34,370 bases of DNA from Candidatus Curtissbacteria bacterium RIFCSPHIGHO2_12_FULL_41_17. GTDB lineage: Bacteria; Patescibacteriota; Microgenomatia; Curtissbacterales; GWA2-41-24. Under the pieces are notes generated by a model. It did no database searches. It saw only the letters and a list, made by a program, of their open reading frames with translations, and was not told the origin of the DNA. The stretch lies in NCBI GenBank assembly GCA_001774945.1, contig MFBL01000058.1, positions 1 through 34,370 of the forward strand. The letters run 5' to 3'. This document shows, piece after piece, positions 15,569-23,439 of this stretch (positions within the stretch are counted from its first letter, which is position 1; every line of letters starts with the position of its first letter). The position numbers and the translations under genes were made by a program.

Positions 15569-15574
15569 TATACT
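15569..15574 (+). promoter_or_regulatory. -10 promoter box of dciA, leaderless spacing
   Basis: TATACT preceded directly by TTG, 9 nt before the ATG at 15584. It directly follows the heptamer array. Confidence 0.5.
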
Positions 15575-15583
15575 ACTGTGGGA

Positions 15584-15886
15584 ATGTTTAACTCCATTGG
15601 TGATTTAATTCGCACAATACCCGTACGTTCACGCTCTCCACGGGCAATACTTGCCCTTCAGGTAAGAAATGCCGCTTTGGAATCATTGGCTTTGGTTTGC
15701 AGTGATTTACCAAAAGAAATAATAGAGGCGATCAAGCCCTCTGTTTTTAAAGGCGGAGTGCTGACAATAACTGCTCCTCAAATGGTGACAGGTGAGCTTC
15801 AGATGCGCTCTGAGGGGCTGATAAAGGAAATAAATAAGGTGTTGGGGAAAAGAATTGTTACGCGCTTAAGGTTTAGGGTTGGTTAA
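15584..15886 (+). CDS. dciA: DUF721/DciA-type replicative helicase operator
   Basis: A 100-residue protein (from ATG 15584) with a compact DUF721 (DciA) domain: SIGDLIRTIP, an RNAALESLALVCSDLP helix in place of the usual W-x-x-I-V-G segment, then the conserved core with GGVLTITAPQMV and a basic C-terminal RLRFRVG. DciA interacts with the DnaB helicase and replaces DnaC/DnaI-type loaders in most bacteria, so its place after dnaN suits replication. The longer frame from 15545 would translate the repeat and was not chosen. Its last 21 nt overlap the convergent gene. Confidence 0.75.
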   Translation: MFNSIGDLIRTIPVRSRSPRAILALQVRNAALESLALVCSDLPKEIIEAIKPSVFKGGVLTITAPQMVTGELQMRSEGLIKEINKVLGKRIVTRLRFRVG

Positions 15887-16939
15887 GAATTGACTTTTGA
15901 TTGCGGGTAAAATCATACTGATTTCGCCACCTTTTTTATCTTCAGTTACAACATTCCCTATAAATACATATACTGGTTGTAAAAAAGCTTGTTCGGGAAT
16001 AGGTAAGTAGTACCCGAGATTCACTTTGGTAATTGACAATGAACTGACTCTAATTATTTGGGTTTCCCCTTCACCTTGTATTGGCTCGCTTGGTTTAAAG
16101 CCAGCGATAACACCGCCTCCTGCTAAAATTTCTTTTACTGCTTCATCAACTGATTTAACTGGGTACTTTTCGAGGGGCTGGAGTTCGGGAATCAGCCTTA
16201 CTGATAGCGCGGTGACCTCCCCCTCTTTAGTGATGGTAAGAGACGCCAACATTTGGTCCGCATTATGGTCGAGAAGTGGATACTGACCCAGCTTTAGAGT
16301 TACTAAGACGTTTATTTTGTCTGCTTGGGAAATGTCGCTTACTTTCTGGGGTGCGGCACTGGGTGTATTTTTATAATAAGAAATCTTTTCGGCATTTATC
16401 TCTACGGTATCTTCGAGCAAGCCTTTTTGTTTAAGAAAAACCCTGATTGTTTGTTCCAGATCTTCCTCGGTAAAAATTTTCCTTACCGAATAGGCAATTG
16501 GGGTTTTGAGGGGTGAAGTTTTTTTATAGTTTAGCCTGAATCTATCAATTGAGAGTGAGATTTCCGGCAAATTCCAGCGATAAGTTTCGCCCAGAATGGC
16601 GTCTTGGGCTGTTTGGGGTTCTTGTGGAATTCCGAAATTGCTTGCGATTTGGATTGCCCTATTTTTATTTAGCGGTTTGTCATTCCACTGAAAAACAAGT
16701 ACAGGTGGTACTTTTTCTTGAGTTTGGCTGATGTTTTGGTTAATTCTCAGCGACCCAGACTTTTCTATTAGGGGGGTCTGTACGATGGCAGGGGGTGCGA
16801 TTTTAGTTTGGGGGGGCACGTTTTGTTGTTGCGCATGTTGACGTAGCCAGATTAAAAAAAATAGAGAGAGAATGATAACGGCTCCCAATATGGGAATTGA
16901 GATTTTTTTAAATATTTGGGAAAGACTCGTCAGGTTCAT
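15866..16939 (-). CDS. Membrane-anchored extracytoplasmic protein, unknown
   Basis: A 357-residue protein with one N-terminal membrane helix (about 16-33, IPILGAVIILSLFFLIW), a Pro/Gln-rich linker (to about 65) and a soluble alpha/beta domain. No family recognised with confidence; overall layout (anchor plus repeats of a strand-helix unit such as KSVDEAVKEILAGG) resembles YycH/I-like or PepSY-like regulators, but this is weak. It follows the M23 gene by 3 nt on the same strand, so it is probably an accessory of the secretion operon. It overlaps dciA tail-to-tail. Confidence 0.6.
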   Translation of the reverse strand: MNLTSLSQIFKKISIPILGAVIILSLFFLIWLRQHAQQQNVPPQTKIAPPAIVQTPLIEKSGSLRINQNISQTQEKVPPVLVFQWNDKPLNKNRAIQIASNFGIPQEPQTAQDAILGETYRWNLPEISLSIDRFRLNYKKTSPLKTPIAYSVRKIFTEEDLEQTIRVFLKQKGLLEDTVEINAEKISYYKNTPSAAPQKVSDISQADKINVLVTLKLGQYPLLDHNADQMLASLTITKEGEVTALSVRLIPELQPLEKYPVKSVDEAVKEILAGGGVIAGFKPSEPIQGEGETQIIRVSSLSITKVNLGYYLPIPEQAFLQPVYVFIGNVVTEDKKGGEISMILPAIKSQFLTNPKP

Positions 16940-16942
16940 TCT

Positions 16943-19900
16943 TTAAGGGATACAACTTTGTAGATCATTTATTGAGAGACCTACTGTCGGTTCTGCTGGA
17001 ATATTAGGAGGTGCCATTGCCCCGCCTGATTTAAAATCATAGTGCAAGTGGCTACCACTAGGTTTATCATCAGGGTCTGTAAGACCGGAATAGCCCATCG
17101 TTCCGACCACTTGACCGCACGATACAGTTTGATTTTGGGACACGGAAAAAGATTGCATATGAGCATAGAGAATCCTAAAGTCATCCTTAACGATATTGAT
17201 AAAGTTGCCGGCTAATTCATTTGAATCACACTCGTGGTTGTCATACTCGGCCTCCGAGCAATCGTTAACACTCACCGTTACTTTACCGTTGTTGATTGTC
17301 GCATAGAGAGGTGTTCCGAGAGCGTTGGTAATGTCTATGGTCTCATTGTGGTATGGGGGGACGTGAGTTCCTTGGCTAATCGTTCCTGTCGTTGGCCAGC
17401 CGCATGGATGGGTCTCACATACTGGCGGATTGCCTATTTTGACACTTGCAGAATCACTGCCGGTGATTGTATCTGGTTGGCCTTCCGGTTTGGCTGTGAC
17501 GGTTACGGTATTGACTACCAATGTATCGGTGTAGTCGTTGTTAATAGAATTGATTTTAAAGCTGCAGCTCCAGGTTGCATGAGCGGTCAAGCTTGTAGGT
17601 GGGGCTGGGTTGCAATCGATAAGGAGGGGTTGGTGGCCCTGATCATTTTGCTTAATGTCGTAATGTTTATTTAGGCCATCTACCGTAATGTTATCGTCGG
17701 TTATTACGATTTCTGACAAGTTGGTATCCTTGACAGTTAAGGTAATCGTAAAAGTGATGTTGGTATCTGGGAGAATAAGCGTTGTAGGATTCGCACTTTT
17801 TTCGATTTTAAAATAGGCGTTATCCGCATTAGTGGGGCCACCAATTTCTTTATCCGTACTAAAAAAACTGGTGGCGGTGGTGATGCCGACGATTAAAGAG
17901 CCGATGGTAATCGCGCCGATTCCGCCGAATACCGGCACGGCGATTACAAAAGTAGGAATCGACAAAGACCCGAGCCCTCCGACTAAAAATCCCATGGCGC
18001 CGGATAAACCTGAGAAAGCTATTCCTACTCCGGCGGTAAGACCGCCCCAGATAGTTGAGGCCAGACCGGTGACAAAACCGGCAAGTCCCGTCGCCGCCCC
18101 AGCACCAACATTGCCGGCGCCGGTAAGAAAATCCTTCACCTGGGACCAGCCTCCGGCTAGTAACCAACCGATGCCGGCACCAATTAAAGCACCGGGCGGT
18201 CCGCCAAAGTAAAATCCAATGGCTGCTCCGGCTAGGGCTCCCGAAGCCGGTGCGCCGATTGTGCCAATGACGTATTTCCCAACTAGGTAACCAATAGCTG
18301 CTCCCACAAAAGTACCGACAACTGCTCCGATCGCTGCACCGGTAAATGCTCCCATAGCGGTAAAAACAGGAATTAATGGGGTTGCTAGGCCGCCGGTAAT
18401 GACAGCAAGACCAGTACCGATAGCGGTGCCAATGCTGGCGCCGACAACTGCTCCCGCGTAAGTGCCGATAACTCCGCCAATTGCCGCACCACCGCCCATG
18501 GAAACAGCCGTTGTGCTACCGGAGGTAAGTCCAAGTGCTATCAATCCACCAGCAACTCCACCTACAAACGCGCCAACAAATCCCCCGCCAAGTATCCCTA
18601 ACCCGGTAAATATTGGAATTGATAAGCCAAAAGTAAACGGAGCTAGCGCAACACCGATTTGAAAGCCGAGGAATCCACCGACTCCCATTCCGACAACCCC
18701 ACCCACACCTGCCCCAATAAGGGCTCCCATAAGCGCTGCCTTACCAAACATCATATAGAAGAAGAGCAGCATGCCTCCAACAAGGACAGCAGCCCCCTTC
18801 CAAATACGATTCATCAAATTACCTGCTGCGGAAGCAATACCCAAGCCTAAACTTTTAGTTGTAATTGTTTTTCCCATACCAAGTGTCGGCGACATAAAAC
18901 TTTCTCTAAGTGACCCGAAAAGATCACCCAGTCCCAGCTTTGGAGAAAGCAGGCTTAAGGTGTTGCGGGCCATAAATATGGGGTTGCCGGAAAGGCTTCT
19001 TGGAGCATAGACTCCGGGGAAGTTACCCATTGCCGCTTCTCGTGAGGTGATTGCGGCCTGATAGGCAAGCGTTAAATTATGTCCGCCGGCAGGCGCAGGT
19101 ATAGACTGCACCAAAGCCATCCAGTTTTTGGCACGCTGTTCGTTTTTAGCCCTGAATGTAAATGCCCTCCCTAAAGCTTGCAAATTTTTCTGGGCTAAAA
19201 GATAGGCTTTGCGGTCTTTGTAAGTTAGCGATCTTTGCTTTTTAAGTTTTTCGACTTGGGATCTTGCCCCGCTTAATTGTTTTTCCAGCCAGCCTCTGTC
19301 GTGGCTGATTAGGGCGTTGTCAAATTGCTCCTGACCCTTGTTTGAAGCAAGCATCATTCTCATCATGAAAGCGTTAACCCCTTTTGCCTGCCCGACAGAT
19401 GCAAACTGGGTGCTTTGCGGATCCAGTCCTAAAATGAAGCCAATTCTGTTGGTAATATCGGTCGGATCAATTCTGCCTTTGAACCTGACGTTTTTGGCAA
19501 ATTCTCCTGAAGCTTCACTGAATGCGGCCGATTTGGCAGTCTGATATGAGGCAAAATCGGGTATTTTACCCTGGGAAAGTTGCGGCTGTATGCGCGCATT
19601 TAAATTGCCAAGATAAGTCTGCAGAAAACCGGAGGTATTGCCGTATAAAGTTTGGTTTACATCGGGTTTGGCCAGAGGCATTCTTGTGGCAACCGCTTGA
19701 TCGACGGCTCCGACAACTAGGGTTCTTAATTGTTCGTCCGGTTTTTCGAGCCTGGCAATATTGACGATTGAGCCTAAAACAGCCGCTTTGGCCAAATCAT
19801 TTTGGTGAGCTTGGGCAACGTCTTGCGTCTGCTTGAGCAGCCCTGCAAATATTTTTCCTTCATTTATCTTCAATTTTCCGTCAAGTTCGGGATGGGCGAC

Positions 19901-20239
19901 GATTGACTGGGTGAGGCTGTCGGCAATCACGGTATTGGCCTCGTTAAAATTATTTATTTTGGCGATATTTTCCAAAATATCGCGGCTGCTTTCGGCGGCG
20001 ATTTCGGCGGCAAGCCGGCTAACAGTACTTTTATCAACGCCGGAAACTACTCTATTTAGAGTTTGGCTGATTTTTGCCTCAAGTGTTGCTGCCAGTTTTT
20101 GCGATACTTCACTTTGATGACTGGCTAAATCTTTCTGAAGAGTGGATATTTCAAGCCTGGAGGTACTATTTTGGGCAGGTTTGGCAGACGTTTGAGTTGG
20201 CATGACAGACTCCACGTTCATGTTAACTGAACGTGGCAA
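16943..20239 (-). CDS. Glycine-zipper membrane protein with C-terminal M23 peptidase
   Basis: A 1098-residue protein. Residues 1-470 are soluble and helical; 478-795 are a very long Gly/Ala-rich hydrophobic region with repeated GxxxG (glycine zipper); about 810-935 is a DUF11-like beta domain (ILPDTNITFTITLTV); about 940-1075 is an M23/LytM endopeptidase fold. Metal ligands H964, D969, H1027 and HLHYDF (H1064/H1066) can be picked, but the first motif is H-x4-D instead of H-x3-D. By position it is the wall-cutting subunit of the secretion system, the role of PrgK or VirB1. TTG start chosen: AGGAG with a 5-nt spacer precedes it; an ATG at 20221 lies inside a hairpin. Confidence 0.78.
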   Translation of the reverse strand: MPRSVNMNVESVMPTQTSAKPAQNSTSRLEISTLQKDLASHQSEVSQKLAATLEAKISQTLNRVVSGVDKSTVSRLAAEIAAESSRDILENIAKINNFNEANTVIADSLTQSIVAHPELDGKLKINEGKIFAGLLKQTQDVAQAHQNDLAKAAVLGSIVNIARLEKPDEQLRTLVVGAVDQAVATRMPLAKPDVNQTLYGNTSGFLQTYLGNLNARIQPQLSQGKIPDFASYQTAKSAAFSEASGEFAKNVRFKGRIDPTDITNRIGFILGLDPQSTQFASVGQAKGVNAFMMRMMLASNKGQEQFDNALISHDRGWLEKQLSGARSQVEKLKKQRSLTYKDRKAYLLAQKNLQALGRAFTFRAKNEQRAKNWMALVQSIPAPAGGHNLTLAYQAAITSREAAMGNFPGVYAPRSLSGNPIFMARNTLSLLSPKLGLGDLFGSLRESFMSPTLGMGKTITTKSLGLGIASAAGNLMNRIWKGAAVLVGGMLLFFYMMFGKAALMGALIGAGVGGVVGMGVGGFLGFQIGVALAPFTFGLSIPIFTGLGILGGGFVGAFVGGVAGGLIALGLTSGSTTAVSMGGGAAIGGVIGTYAGAVVGASIGTAIGTGLAVITGGLATPLIPVFTAMGAFTGAAIGAVVGTFVGAAIGYLVGKYVIGTIGAPASGALAGAAIGFYFGGPPGALIGAGIGWLLAGGWSQVKDFLTGAGNVGAGAATGLAGFVTGLASTIWGGLTAGVGIAFSGLSGAMGFLVGGLGSLSIPTFVIAVPVFGGIGAITIGSLIVGITTATSFFSTDKEIGGPTNADNAYFKIEKSANPTTLILPDTNITFTITLTVKDTNLSEIVITDDNITVDGLNKHYDIKQNDQGHQPLLIDCNPAPPTSLTAHATWSCSFKINSINNDYTDTLVVNTVTVTAKPEGQPDTITGSDSASVKIGNPPVCETHPCGWPTTGTISQGTHVPPYHNETIDITNALGTPLYATINNGKVTVSVNDCSEAEYDNHECDSNELAGNFINIVKDDFRILYAHMQSFSVSQNQTVSCGQVVGTMGYSGLTDPDDKPSGSHLHYDFKSGGAMAPPNIPAEPTVGLSINDLQSCIP
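20212..20236 (-). promoter_or_regulatory. Perfect stem-loop over codons 2-10 of the M23 gene
   Basis: Arms CCACGTTCA (20212-20220) and TGAACGTGG (20228-20236), loop TGTTAAC. In the mRNA it would form one base past the TTG start codon. Confidence 0.7.
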
Positions 20240-20259
20240 GGAAACTCCTAGCTAGATTA

Positions 20260-20268
20260 AATATATCA
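20260..20268 (-). promoter_or_regulatory. Extended -10 promoter upstream of the M23 gene
   Basis: Minus-strand TGA-TATATT, 20 nt before the TTG start, leaving a short leader with the AGGAG site. It lies between the gene and the inserted inverted-repeat element, so the M23 gene can be transcribed independently of virB4. Confidence 0.5.
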
Positions 20269-20276
20269 CAGGGTGA

Positions 20277-20380
20277 CGTTAATCGGTTACGAAGCCCGTA
20301 TCGTAAAGCGTTTTTCGGTAACGTGATTAATACGCTTGACGTAACCGCTCAACGAAACGAGCATCGTTACCGTAAACCGA
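20277..20380. mobile_element. 104-bp inverted-repeat element, empty (MITE-like) form
   Basis: Left end 20277-20304 matches the inverted complement of 27049-27076 at 27 of 28 bases. Right end 20340-20380 matches the complement of 26580-26619 at about 36 of 40 with one gap. The two ends are themselves inverted copies sharing a core GTWACGANGCCCGTNTCGT. Only 35 bp lie between them, against about 430 bp with a gene in the other copy. It sits 15 bp past the virB4 stop. Confidence 0.8.
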
Positions 20381-20395
20381 CCTACGCTCCAGTTG

Positions 20396-22246
20396 TCAGC
20401 CGCTTGGCGGATTCTGTGGCGTCTGGTCTTCGAATTCTTTAAGAATGGCTGCTGATTTTTTCTGCATCTCCAAAAGCTCTTCCGGGTTGGTGGTAACCAA
20501 GTAGTGTTCGTCTTCGGAGGCAACTACCCTGATTGCCACATGATTTGGGCCGGCAAAGAAAATACCCTCGCCGACATCTGCGGACAAAAGCAAATGTTTC
20601 TCGCCTTCTGAAAGATAAAAAACCTCGGAAACCTGATCGATTGCCGCAGGCGACTGTTTAAGAAGAATTTGGATGGAAGAGTTGGTGACAATGGCCTTAC
20701 CGTAATCTGTAGCTAAGAAATCCTGAACGTCTTGGGTGATAGTCGTTAATCCCAAATAATATTTTCTCGCTCTTTTGGCAATGGAATACATAAAAGTGGC
20801 GCTGTCCGGATACTGCATCAGGTACCAGGCTTCATCAACTATCAGGATTCTTTTCCTGATGTCGTTTTTGATGCGTGTCCAGATGTAGTCTAAAATCAGG
20901 TACATGGCAATCGGCCTAAGCTCGTCTTCCAGATCTTTAATCGAAAAGACAGTGAAGGTGTTTTTAATATCGATATTTGACTGCTGGTTAAAAATGCCAA
21001 TCAGGGAACCCTTAACAAATTTTTCTAAGCGATCGGCAAGACCTTTTGCCTGGGGTTCTTCCATTCCAAGAAGTGCCTTGTATAGATCTTCCATTAAGGG
21101 CGGTTCGTTTTTTTGCGTTGCCGGATCGGGAGTAATGCCTTTTGATTTATAAGTGGCAACCAAGGCTCTATCTAAAATCGCGTCTTCAGTCGGGGTAAGT
21201 TGGCCCATGATAACTCTAAGGAGTCCGTGCAGAGAAAGAATTTTAAGTCCAAGTTCATTTTCTCCTTCCTCATAAACCCCGGAAAGATCAAAGGGATTAA
21301 TTTTGGCAGCAGAGCTGAAATTAAATGAAATGTATTCTCCGCCTATCGCCTCACAAAGATTTTTATATTCCTCTTCGGGATCAATGACAATGATTTCCGT
21401 GCCGAACATTAAAGACCTTAAAGCTTCCAGTTTAACCAGATAAGATTTGCCGGCACCGGACTTGGCAAAAATGACGGCATTGGCATTTTCCTGGCTGAAT
21501 CTGTCAAAAATTACCAATGAGCCGTTATGCTCGTTGACTCCGTACATTACACCGGTATTGGATGAGAGGGTTGATGAGATAAAAGGGAAGGTGGTGGCCA
21601 GTGAGGTCGTATCCATATTTCGGGTAATATAAATATGGTCTGTTCCCTGGGGCAGAGTTGTTTTGAAAGCCTCCTCCTGCTGCAGGGTTGCGTGTTTGGG
21701 GACGAGCAAAAGAGCACCCAGGGTTGATTCTACTTGTTTGGAAATGGAGGCCAATTCTTCCAGCGAGTCTGCTGGAACCGTAACATAGAGTCCGAACTGG
21801 AAAAAGCGCTCTGCACCCTTAACTAATTCTTCCTGTAAAATCTGGGCATCTTCCAAAGCTGCCTGTACAGCCGGGTCGAGGACTTTGCCATGCTGAATAT
21901 CGGTAGCAATGGTTGCCTCCATTTCGGTCACCTTTCTTTTTAAATCGTCAAGCACACCCTTTGCCTCCACAGGGTAACAATACATGGCAATTTCCAGGGT
22001 ATGTTCAAAGTTAATTATAGGTGCGAGCCAGTTTGCCTGGACAAACCTTGGGTAGCCGACGACAAACAGGGTTCGAAAGAAAGTTGAGCCGACTTTTAAG
22101 TAGTCAAAATCGACCTCGATTGCCGGAGGGGCAACGATATCCTTAACAGAAACTATCCCGTTGGCTAGTGTCTGGGCCCACTTCTTTTCCCTCTCAGGAA
22201 GCTGTGTTTGGGTTTTTTTGGGTTTTAACAAATCAAATAAACTCAT
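20396..22246 (-). CDS. virB4: VirB4/TraC-type secretion ATPase
   Basis: A 616-residue cytoplasmic, membrane-associated motor of type IV secretion. Walker A FAKSGAGKSYL (Lys 267), Walker B ILIVDEAW (Asp 471, Glu 472), then RARKYYLGLTTITQDVQDFL (motif with Gln) and a C-terminal IAIRVV segment. The N-terminal part (about 40-240) has the VirB4 start domain. Start ATG overlaps the traC-like stop by 4 nt. Motor residues appear intact. A VirD4 coupling ATPase is less likely given the VirB4 N-domain and the PrgI neighbour. Confidence 0.92.
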   Translation of the reverse strand: MSLFDLLKPKKTQTQLPEREKKWAQTLANGIVSVKDIVAPPAIEVDFDYLKVGSTFFRTLFVVGYPRFVQANWLAPIINFEHTLEIAMYCYPVEAKGVLDDLKRKVTEMEATIATDIQHGKVLDPAVQAALEDAQILQEELVKGAERFFQFGLYVTVPADSLEELASISKQVESTLGALLLVPKHATLQQEEAFKTTLPQGTDHIYITRNMDTTSLATTFPFISSTLSSNTGVMYGVNEHNGSLVIFDRFSQENANAVIFAKSGAGKSYLVKLEALRSLMFGTEIIVIDPEEEYKNLCEAIGGEYISFNFSSAAKINPFDLSGVYEEGENELGLKILSLHGLLRVIMGQLTPTEDAILDRALVATYKSKGITPDPATQKNEPPLMEDLYKALLGMEEPQAKGLADRLEKFVKGSLIGIFNQQSNIDIKNTFTVFSIKDLEDELRPIAMYLILDYIWTRIKNDIRKRILIVDEAWYLMQYPDSATFMYSIAKRARKYYLGLTTITQDVQDFLATDYGKAIVTNSSIQILLKQSPAAIDQVSEVFYLSEGEKHLLLSADVGEGIFFAGPNHVAIRVVASEDEHYLVTTNPEELLEMQKKSAAILKEFEDQTPQNPPSG

Positions 22247-23439
22247 ATGCTTTGTTTAAGCTGCCCCTGGCCGTTTTGGCTGACAGCCTGAGTCTTTGTA
22301 CTCTTATTCGTAGAAAAGCTTTGCTTATCAACGAATTGGGCGACCTTGGCTGCGGCTGTTTGCAAATTGGCAAGGGCGGCTTTTTGGTCAGCGGTCAAAT
22401 CGGGACTGGGCTGTGGAGGCCCAGCTGGGACAGTTGTTGCCGGTTGTATCTGGGAAGCTATGCTTTGTTGGGGTGCAGGCCTTAGCTGTTCCTGGGCGGT
22501 TGGAGTTGGCAAGGGTTGATCTTTTGCCTGCGGAGCCGCGTTTGACGGCGGCGGGACGTCTAACGTCCCTGCTGCGTTTGACTGCAGCGGTAAGTCAGAC
22601 TTGCCAGCCACGTTTGACGGTGGCGGGGGTACCGGGATCAGGTTACTTGGAAAAGGCGTACCTGCCTGAGGAGAAGGCGGAGTTTGGTTTGACGGCTGCG
22701 AGGTTGGCTGTTCGGTGGTGGTAGGAACTTGCGGGGTACTAGCTGGTGGCGGGGCAGGGACAGGCTCTTCGATGGCTGGTTCAACTATTGGTATCGTGTA
22801 GGATGCTGAATCTAAAATTACCCTTTGAGTACCGGTTGGCGCGGGGTTGTAAATATCATAAAATAATTCGATTAATTCCTGGGATGAAAGCTGCCGGGCA
22901 GTAAGTCCTAACCTTGCCAGCTGTTTAATAATGTGATCTCTTTTAGGGGAAAGGGCGGCTTTGGCATCCTCAATAAGCGCTCTTTTGCTTTTTGTTTTTT
23001 CGACGTTTCTTTTACCTAAACCTTTAAAGCCCATCTCAAGCGGCGAAAAATTGATAATAATATAAAACCTTTTGTCCAGAACCGCCCTTTGCTGAACAAT
23101 TGACTGGATAAAATCCCGGTATTTTTGAATCTGCCTTTTGATATCCGGATTAACTTGCCCTTTTTCTGCTTCTTCCAGATTGTTAAAATAAGCGGTAATA
23201 TCGGCTTTTTTTGACCTGATTAAAATTTGTACGGGGAAGGTTATGGAATTTAAAAATGCCCCGTATGCATAGATTGTGGCGTCCTGCTCGGCTTCCGAAA
23301 GAAGATCAAAGTTGACGGCGGTGGTTGATAAGACTAAGCCGACCCAGCCAGTCTTAAAAATTATCAGATCGTCTGCGATATCATCAAAATCAAGGTGCTC
23401 TTGCGTTGAAGATTTGATTTTAGTTAGATTTTTGGCCAT
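22243..23439 (-). CDS. TraC-like type IV secretion protein with Pro-rich tail
   Basis: A 398-residue protein whose first about 210 residues form a TraC-like/VirB4-N-terminal-like domain (HLDFDDIADDLIIFKTGWVG, KRFYIIINFSPLE, LARLGLTARQLSSQELIELF) with no ATPase motif. In CPR clusters such a protein commonly precedes a full VirB4. Residues about 230-360 are Pro/Gln/Thr-rich and include three 12-residue tandem repeats (SNVAGKSD, SNAAGTLD, SNAAPQ). It overlaps both neighbours (20 nt with prgI, 4 nt with virB4). Confidence 0.75.
   Translation of the reverse strand: MAKNLTKIKSSTQEHLDFDDIADDLIIFKTGWVGLVLSTTAVNFDLLSEAEQDATIYAYGAFLNSITFPVQILIRSKKADITAYFNNLEEAEKGQVNPDIKRQIQKYRDFIQSIVQQRAVLDKRFYIIINFSPLEMGFKGLGKRNVEKTKSKRALIEDAKAALSPKRDHIIKQLARLGLTARQLSSQELIELFYDIYNPAPTGTQRVILDSASYTIPIVEPAIEEPVPAPPPASTPQVPTTTEQPTSQPSNQTPPSPQAGTPFPSNLIPVPPPPSNVAGKSDLPLQSNAAGTLDVPPPSNAAPQAKDQPLPTPTAQEQLRPAPQQSIASQIQPATTVPAGPPQPSPDLTADQKAALANLQTAAAKVAQFVDKQSFSTNKSTKTQAVSQNGQGQLKQSI
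22537..22628. repeat. Three 36-bp tandem repeats with palindromic spacers in traC-like gene
   Basis: GTTTGAC plus a GGC-rich tail recurs near 22540, 22576 and 22612, 36 bp apart, encoding the 12-residue repeats. The first spacer contains the perfect palindrome GGGACGT-CTA-ACGTCCC (22553-22569). Confidence 0.7.

Noticed and set aside
17234..18212. Plus-strand open frames of 146 and 126 residues inside the M23 gene
   Set aside because: Antisense shadows of the Gly-rich and DUF11-like coding sequence; Pro-rich composition is the complement of glycine codons.
22537..22628. 36-bp periodic repeats considered as a CRISPR array
   Set aside because: Repeats are in frame, only three, degenerate, with short non-unique spacers; no cas genes.
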